Positions 5,682-8,834 of a stretch of DNA of 8,834 bases are shown here, in pieces. The position numbers and the translations under genes were made by a program. The notes under the pieces are model-generated. The model was not told where the DNA came from. It made no database searches and saw nothing but the letters and a program-made list of their open reading frames with translations. The stretch comes from CAZVRZ01 sp964629965. Its GTDB lineage: Bacteria > Chloroflexota > Anaerolineae > Anaerolineales > UBA4823. Each line of letters begins with the position of its first letter. Position 1 is the stretch's first letter. The DNA lies in NCBI GenBank assembly GCA_964629965.1, contig CAZVRZ010000195.1:1-8834 (forward strand), read 5' to 3'.

Positions 5682-6385
5682 ACGAGCGAAAAATTGCAAC
5701 CCTGGTGGGCGTGTTGTTCATCCTGGGGACGGCGGCGGGGGTGCTGAGCGTGGTCTGTTTGACCCCTGTTCTCAACGCCCAGGATGTGTTGCTCCAGGCG
5801 GCCGAGAACAAGAGCCGGGTCACTGCCGGGGCGCTCTTCATCCTGCTGATGGGCCTGGCGCTGGCGTTGATCCCGGCGGTCTTGTACCCGCTCTTCCAGA
5901 GATACAGCGCAGGGCTGGCGCTGGGCTACGCCATCTTCCGGGGCGGGCTGGAGACGGTCACTTACCTGGTGCAGGTGGTGGCCATGCTGCTGCTGCCCCT
6001 GGCGGGACAGGCGGCTCAGGCGGGCGCTGCGCCGGAGGCCTATGCCGCCGCGGGCCGGCTGCTGCGGGGCGCGGGGGCGATCGGCAGCGAACTGACCATC
6101 GTCTTTTTCGGCCTGGGGGCGCTGATGTTGTATTATTTCCTGTATCAAACCCGGCTCGTGCCGCGCTGGTTATCCATTTGGGGCTTCATTGCCATCCTGC
6201 TGCACATCGCCACCTTTTTCTTGCTGGTCTTCGACATTCTCGATGATTCGGCAACCATTGTGACCCTGCTCAACATGCCCATCTTCTTGCAGGAAATGGT
6301 CATGGCGGTTTGGCTGATCGCCAAGGGCTTCAACCCGGCGGCGGTCGCCGCCTTGGCGCCCGCTGCTACCAAAACTTCCGCGTGA
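5678..6385 (+). CDS. DUF4386 family membrane protein
   Basis: A 235-residue polytopic membrane protein with about six helices (roughly 6-28, 48-71, 79-109, 136-156, 164-187 and 192-216). The N-terminus 'ERKIATLVGVLFILGTAAGV', the 'YPLFQRYSAGLALGYAIFR' loop and the 'GLGALMLYYFLYQTRLVPRW' and 'WGFIAILLHI' segments match DUF4386, a family of unknown biochemical role common in Chloroflexota, Firmicutes and Actinobacteria. AGGAG (5666-5670) lies seven bases before the ATG, which overlaps the previous stop codon as ATGA. Last gene of the XRE-regulated operon, so it is probably the main regulated product together with the first membrane protein. A short Ala/Thr-rich tail ends the protein. Confidence 0.88.
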   Translation: MNERKIATLVGVLFILGTAAGVLSVVCLTPVLNAQDVLLQAAENKSRVTAGALFILLMGLALALIPAVLYPLFQRYSAGLALGYAIFRGGLETVTYLVQVVAMLLLPLAGQAAQAGAAPEAYAAAGRLLRGAGAIGSELTIVFFGLGALMLYYFLYQTRLVPRWLSIWGFIAILLHIATFFLLVFDILDDSATIVTLLNMPIFLQEMVMAVWLIAKGFNPAAVAALAPAATKTSA

Positions 6386-6392
6386 TGTTTTT

Positions 6393-6419
6393 TTGTAATG
6401 GCAGCGTTTGAACTATAAT
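6393..6419 (+). promoter_or_regulatory. Probable promoter of the RraA-like/'quinate dehydrogenase' operon
   Basis: A perfect TATAAT (6414-6419) lies 29 bases before the ATG at 6449, with AGGAGG (6438-6443) in between. The best -35 is TTGTAA (6393-6398, four of six matches) at a short 15-bp spacing, so the -10 is the stronger part of the call. A run of seven T (6388-6394) just after the previous stop codon might act in termination, but I see no stable stem before it. Confidence 0.55.
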
Positions 6420-6448
6420 TAGCCCATTATCCTGCTCAGGAGGCTTAG

Positions 6449-7141
6449 ATGAAGGATACCGATCGAGAAGCACTCTTAGCACTCTACCAGGACTTGAGGG
6501 TTTGTGATGTGCGCGATGCGCTGGATGCGTTGGGTTATTTCCACTATGGTTCGCTGGAGGCGTGCATCCGTCCATTGTGGCGCACGCGCGCCTTTGGCCT
6601 GGCGCGCACCGTGCGCTACCTGCCCTTCGTTGGGCCAACCCCGCAAATGACTCCCGCAGAGTACCGCCAGGAATGGACGCCGTACTACTATGACCAGGTC
6701 TGCCCATATCCCTGGCGAGAGGATGTGGCGCCGGGGGATTTTGTGGTGATCGATCAATCCGGGCTGAACGTTGGCCTGATGGGCTCGGAAAACGCGCTGG
6801 GTCTATTCAACCGGGGGGCGCGCGGGTTTGTGAGCAACGGCGGCGTGCGCGACACCGATGAGATCATCCTCGAAAAGGTGCCGTTCTGGTCACGTTCCAT
6901 TGCCCAAACGATGGTCCAGGTGCGCTTGCAGTACGATGCCAAGAACATTCCGGTCGCGGTGGCAGGGGTGCAGGTGCGGCCCGAGGATATGGTTGTAGCG
7001 GATGGGGATGGGGTGATCGTGGTGCCGCAGCAGGTGGCGGTGGAAGTTGCCCATTGGGCCCACGAGGAACATGAAGGCGACAAAAAGAATCGCCGGGCGC
7101 ATTATCGCCAGGCAGGATTAGAACCCGATGATACGGTGTGA
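6449..7141 (+). CDS. RraA family protein (aldolase/decarboxylase-like fold)
   Basis: A 230-residue protein of the RraA / 4-hydroxy-4-methyl-2-oxoglutarate (HMG/CHA) aldolase superfamily. Visible signatures are 'VRDALDALG' (21-29), 'IRPL' (40-43), 'GLARTV' (50-55), 'GLMGSENALGLFNRGARGFV' (109-128), the key 'NGGVRDTDEI' (130-139) with Arg134 and Asp135 at the substrate and metal positions, and 'VVADGDGVIVVP' (182-193). A roughly 30-residue insertion ('GPTPQMTPAEYRQEWTPYYY', 62-81) makes it longer than E. coli RraA (about 160 residues) and matches the longer 'RraA family protein' subgroup. With Arg and Asp intact it is more likely an enzyme than an RNase E regulator. The start is supported by AGGAGG five bases upstream. 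The next gene starts three bases after its stop, so the products may share a pathway. The substrate is not determined. Confidence 0.85.
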   Translation: MKDTDREALLALYQDLRVCDVRDALDALGYFHYGSLEACIRPLWRTRAFGLARTVRYLPFVGPTPQMTPAEYRQEWTPYYYDQVCPYPWREDVAPGDFVVIDQSGLNVGLMGSENALGLFNRGARGFVSNGGVRDTDEIILEKVPFWSRSIAQTMVQVRLQYDAKNIPVAVAGVQVRPEDMVVADGDGVIVVPQQVAVEVAHWAHEEHEGDKKNRRAHYRQAGLEPDDTV

Positions 7142-7144
7142 GAT

Positions 7145-8040
7145 ATGAAACATGCAGTCAGCATCAGCCTGGGAAGNNNNNNNNNNATAAGAAGGTCACG
7201 GTCGATTTCAAGGGCACGCCGGTGACGATCGAGCGCATCGGCACCGGCGGCGACGAGCAGCGGGCGCACCGTTTGTTCGCCGAGCTGGACGGCAAGGTAG
7301 ATGCGCTTAGCATGGGCGGCCTGGATATGTACGTTACCCTGGACGGGCACGATTATCCCGTGCGCAACGCCCTCAAGCTGGTGCAAGAGGTGCACCAGAC
7401 GCCGCTGGTGGACGGCAGGCTGTTGAAGTACGTCCTGGAACGGCGCGTCTTCAAGCTGGCGGCGCAAGAGCTGGGGAATATGCCGCATTTCCGGCGGGCT
7501 TTTATGCCCTTCACGGTGGACCGGGTGGGGCTGGCGGAGGCGGTTTCGCAGGTGGCAGACGAGGTGGTCTTTGGCGACCTGATGTTCATGCTGCACCTGC
7601 CGCTGCCGGTGCAGGGCCTGCCGCGCTTCAAGAGGCTGGTGCATGTGCTCATGCCGCTGATGGGCTACCTGCCGATGTCGATGCTCTACCCGCCGGGGGC
7701 GAAGGATGAAGCGCCCAGCCCCAAGTACACAAAGTATTGGCAAGCGGCCGAGCTGATCGCCGGCGATATGCATTACATTCGCAAGTATGGCAGCCCCAAC
7801 CTGCAAGGCAAGCTGGTGGTGACCAACACCACCACGGACGAGAATATCGAGCTGCTGCGTGGGCGCGGCGTGCGCCAGGTGATCACCACCTCGCCGCGCT
7901 ACGAGGGCCGCTCGTTTGGCATCAACATGATGGAGGCGGTGCTGACGGCTTATGCCGGGTTGGGCCGTCCGCTGACCATGCCGGAGCTGGATGCGCTGGT
8001 GGAGGAATTGGAGCTGAAGCCGGAAATCATCACCTTATGA
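7145..8040 (+). CDS. 'Quinate 5-dehydrogenase' family protein, interrupted by assembly gap
   Basis: The true start is the ATG at 7145, three bases after the RraA stop: it gives MKHAVSISLG, the usual N-terminus of proteins annotated as quinate 5-dehydrogenase. Downstream of the Ns the frame continues 'KKVTVDFKGTPVTIERIGTG', 'ELDGKVDALSMGGLDMYV', 'FGDLMFMLHLPLPV', 'LIAGDMHYIRKY', 'NTTTDENIELLRGRGVRQVI' and 'GRSFGINMMEAVL', all close to that family as I recall it. The two parts are in different frames as printed; 11 missing bases would join them into 298 residues with a motif like SxxxDKKV. I see no clear GxGxxG nucleotide-binding motif, so the enzyme name is a database label, not something the sequence proves. 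If correct, it would oxidise quinate (or shikimate) at C5. Confidence is high for the gene and moderate for the activity. Confidence 0.8.
7177..7186. other. Assembly gap (10 N)
   Basis: Ten unknown bases inside the coding region. The upstream part (from ATG 7145) and the downstream part ('KKVTVDF...') are one base out of register with exactly 10 Ns. A true gap of 5, 8 or 11 bases (2 modulo 3) would keep one frame, so 10 is probably a default scaffolding length. Confidence 0.95.
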
Positions 8041-8043
8041 TAT

Positions 8044-8164
8044 TGTCATGCGAGCAGCCTGTCCCGAGCAAAGCGAAGGAAAGCAATCTCCCTCAACCTC
8101 CTGTCATTGCGAGGGCGCCCTTTGCGAGCAGCCTGTCCCGAGCAAAGCGAAGGAAAGCAATCTC
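8044..8164. repeat. Two partial palindromic-repeat copies with a shared 41-bp segment
   Basis: Two tandem, imperfect units begin TGTCATGCGAG (8044) and TGTCATTGCGAG (8102). They share a 41-bp identical stretch at 8050-8090 and 8124-8164 (offset 74) that includes CCTGTCCCGAGCAAAGCGAA and ends AAGCAATCTC. The second unit has an extra GGGCGCCCTTT. The array starts four bases after the stop codon of the preceding gene. Short open frames across it reflect the repeat, not a gene. Confidence 0.85.
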
Positions 8165-8174
8165 TCTCATTCTC

Positions 8175-8302
8175 CTGTCATTGCGAGCGGAGCGAAGCAA
8201 TCTCCAACGAATAAGGAGGGGGCTGCTTCGTCGGGCAAAGAACGCCCTTCTCGCAGCGACAGATCGAAGGTAACGACAGATCAAAGGCAGCGACAGTACA
8301 AA
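8175..8302. repeat. Palindromic repeat copy upstream of the GIY-YIG gene, with 17-bp tail repeats
   Basis: Left arm CTGTCATTGCGAG (8175-8187), a short middle, AAGCAATCTCC, loop AACGAATAA, and a full right arm ending CTCGCAGCGACAG at 8262. The left arm lacks the GGCGCTCTTTGCCCG block that its right arm could pair with, so this copy is asymmetric. It runs into 17-bp repeats of the type CGACAGATCGAAGGTAA (8257-8273 and 8274-8290, then a fragment to 8296). The segment 8193-8296 recurs at 8633-8736 with only two mismatches. The nuclease ATG follows seven bases after the last repeat fragment. Confidence 0.88.
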
Positions 8303-8303
8303 C

Positions 8304-8597
8304 ATGACATCAGATAGAGAATACTACGTTTACATCATGGCGAATACGAACAACAATGTTCTATATACCGGTGTAACAAATGACTTGAAACGCAGAGTCT
8401 ACGAACACAAGAATGGTTTGGGAGGTGTTTTCACCAAGAAATACAATGTTGACAAACTGGTGTATTACGAAGCCGGCAGGGATATTCGTACTGCTATTGC
8501 AAGGGAGAAACAGATCAAAGGTGGTTCTCGCCAAAGAAAAATTGATCTGGTCAACAGCTTGAATCCAGAATGGCGCGATCTTTACGATGAAATATAA
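8304..8597 (+). CDS. GIY-YIG family nuclease (small, COG2827-like)
   Basis: A 97-residue single-domain GIY-YIG nuclease, a metal-dependent DNA-cutting fold. 'YYVYIM' (7-12) stands for the GIY half and 'YTG' (21-23) for the YIG half; 'NDLKRRVYEHKNG' (26-38) carries the conserved Arg and His; Glu68 in 'AREKQIKGGSRQ' (66-77) is the expected metal ligand. It ends in the family-typical 'NPEWRDLYDEI'. All catalytic positions look intact and the length is normal, so it should be functional. There is no separate DNA-recognition domain, unlike phage homing enzymes. No Shine-Dalgarno is obvious; the ATG at 8304 is the only start that keeps the first strand. The gene is more AT-rich than the metabolic genes nearby and lies in about 310 bp between two nearly identical palindromic repeats, suggesting it travels with them. 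Cellular role unknown. Confidence 0.9.
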   Translation: MTSDREYYVYIMANTNNNVLYTGVTNDLKRRVYEHKNGLGGVFTKKYNVDKLVYYEAGRDIRTAIAREKQIKGGSRQRKIDLVNSLNPEWRDLYDEI

Positions 8598-8606
8598 GCT
8601 TCTCAC

Positions 8607-8757
8607 CTGTCATTGCGAGGGCGCTCTTTGCCCGAAGCAATCTCCAACGAATAAGGAGGGGGCTGCTTCGTCGGGCAAAGAACGCCCTTCTCGCAGCGAC
8701 AGATCGAAGGAAACGACAGATCGAAGGCAGCGACAGATCGAAGGAAACGATAGAACC
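8607..8757. repeat. Complete palindromic element plus 17-bp tandem repeats
   Basis: The best copy of the family. Imperfect terminal inverted repeats CTGTCATTGCGAG (8607-8619) and CTCGCAGCGACAG (8690-8702) match at 11 of 13 positions. An inner pair, GGCGCTCTTTGCCCG (8620-8634) and CGGGCAAAGAACGCC (8672-8686), matches at 14 of 15. AAGCAATCTCC pairs loosely with GGAGGGGGCTGCTT around loop AACGAATAA (8646-8654). The 96-bp element could fold into one long hairpin or cruciform. It is followed by three 17-bp units, CGACAGATCGAAGGAAA or near variants (8697-8713, 8714-8730 and 8731-8747), and a fragment. It starts ten bases after the nuclease stop codon. Confidence 0.9.
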
Positions 8758-8834
8758 TGTCATTGCGAGGGCGCTCTTAGCCCGAAGCAATCTCCAACGA
8801 ATAAGGAGGGGGCTGCTTCGTCGGGCAAAGAACG
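8757..8834. repeat. Second copy of the palindromic element, cut by the window end
   Basis: From 8758 the sequence repeats 8608-8684 at an offset of 150 bp with one mismatch (8629 T, 8779 A) until the window ends inside the right arm. The two units therefore form a direct tandem with a 150-bp period, and the array probably continues beyond the window. Confidence 0.9.

Noticed and set aside
5671..6246. 191-residue plus-strand frame overlapping DUF4386
   Set aside because: Alternative frame of a GC-rich gene; the DUF4386 frame has the family match, helices and ribosome site.
6388..6394. Intrinsic terminator after the DUF4386 gene
   Set aside because: There is a seven-T run, but I could not find a stable GC stem directly before it.
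7138..7186. GTG start at 7138 for the dehydrogenase-like gene
   Set aside because: The resulting RYETCSQHQPGK does not resemble the family, overlaps the RraA stop, and exists only because of the arbitrary 10-N gap.
8048..8317. 89-residue open frame through the repeat array
   Set aside because: The translation repeats with the DNA repeat (SKAKESNL-type peptide twice) and overlaps the true nuclease start; repeats read as protein.
8551..8790. 79-residue minus-strand open frame
   Set aside because: Mostly repeat-derived peptide that also appears at 8093-8305 on the minus strand; not a gene.
8041..8834. CRISPR array
   Set aside because: Repeats are directly adjacent or separated by repeat-derived DNA, periods differ (74, 150 and 440 bp), and there are no unique equal-length spacers or cas genes.

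Overview
The window is a mostly GC-rich bacterial segment that looks like a draft or metagenome contig: it contains a 10-N scaffold gap at 7177-7186. Several traits together suggest a member of the Chloroflexota, perhaps Anaerolineae: a glycine-rich beta-helix surface protein with a choice-of-anchor Q type segment, a lipoprotein with a Pro/Thr-rich linker, a DUF4386 membrane protein, and many short palindromic repeats of the 'CATTGCGAG...GAAGCAATCTCC' kind. There is no rRNA or other marker gene, so this placement is only moderately supported.

Layout. Positions 1-337 are noncoding tandem copies of a 124-bp unit that end exactly at the stop codon of the first gene. On the minus strand, 4068-338 holds a two-gene unit: a PAPS-type sulfotransferase followed by a 910-residue exported, glycine-rich beta-helix protein. 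A short AT-rich divergent promoter region (about 4100-4177) separates this unit from a plus-strand lipoprotein gene of unknown function (4178-4753). Positions 4754-4981 hold three hairpins and then a near-consensus promoter (TTGACA, 17-bp spacer, TATACT). A perfect 14-bp palindrome covers its -10 element. This promoter drives a compact three-gene operon at 4982-6385: a four-helix membrane protein, a small XRE-family repressor-like protein, and a DUF4386 membrane protein. The pattern fits an autoregulated module.

A second plus-strand operon (6449-8040) has its own promoter and a strong Shine-Dalgarno. It encodes an RraA-family protein (aldolase/decarboxylase-like fold) and a protein of the family named 'quinate 5-dehydrogenase' in public annotations. 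The second gene is interrupted by the N gap. The two flanks are in different frames unless the true gap is 2 modulo 3, so the 10 Ns appear to be a placeholder and not a measured length.

From 8041 to the window end the DNA is an array of palindromic repeats with a small, lower-GC GIY-YIG nuclease gene (8304-8597) fitted tightly inside. Two direct copies of a 104-bp stretch (2 mismatches) flank the nuclease gene at a 440-bp offset. A smaller hairpin of the same family lies at 4832-4870. This repeat plus nuclease cassette is the most interesting feature of the window; the idea that the nuclease acts on or spreads the repeats is inference.
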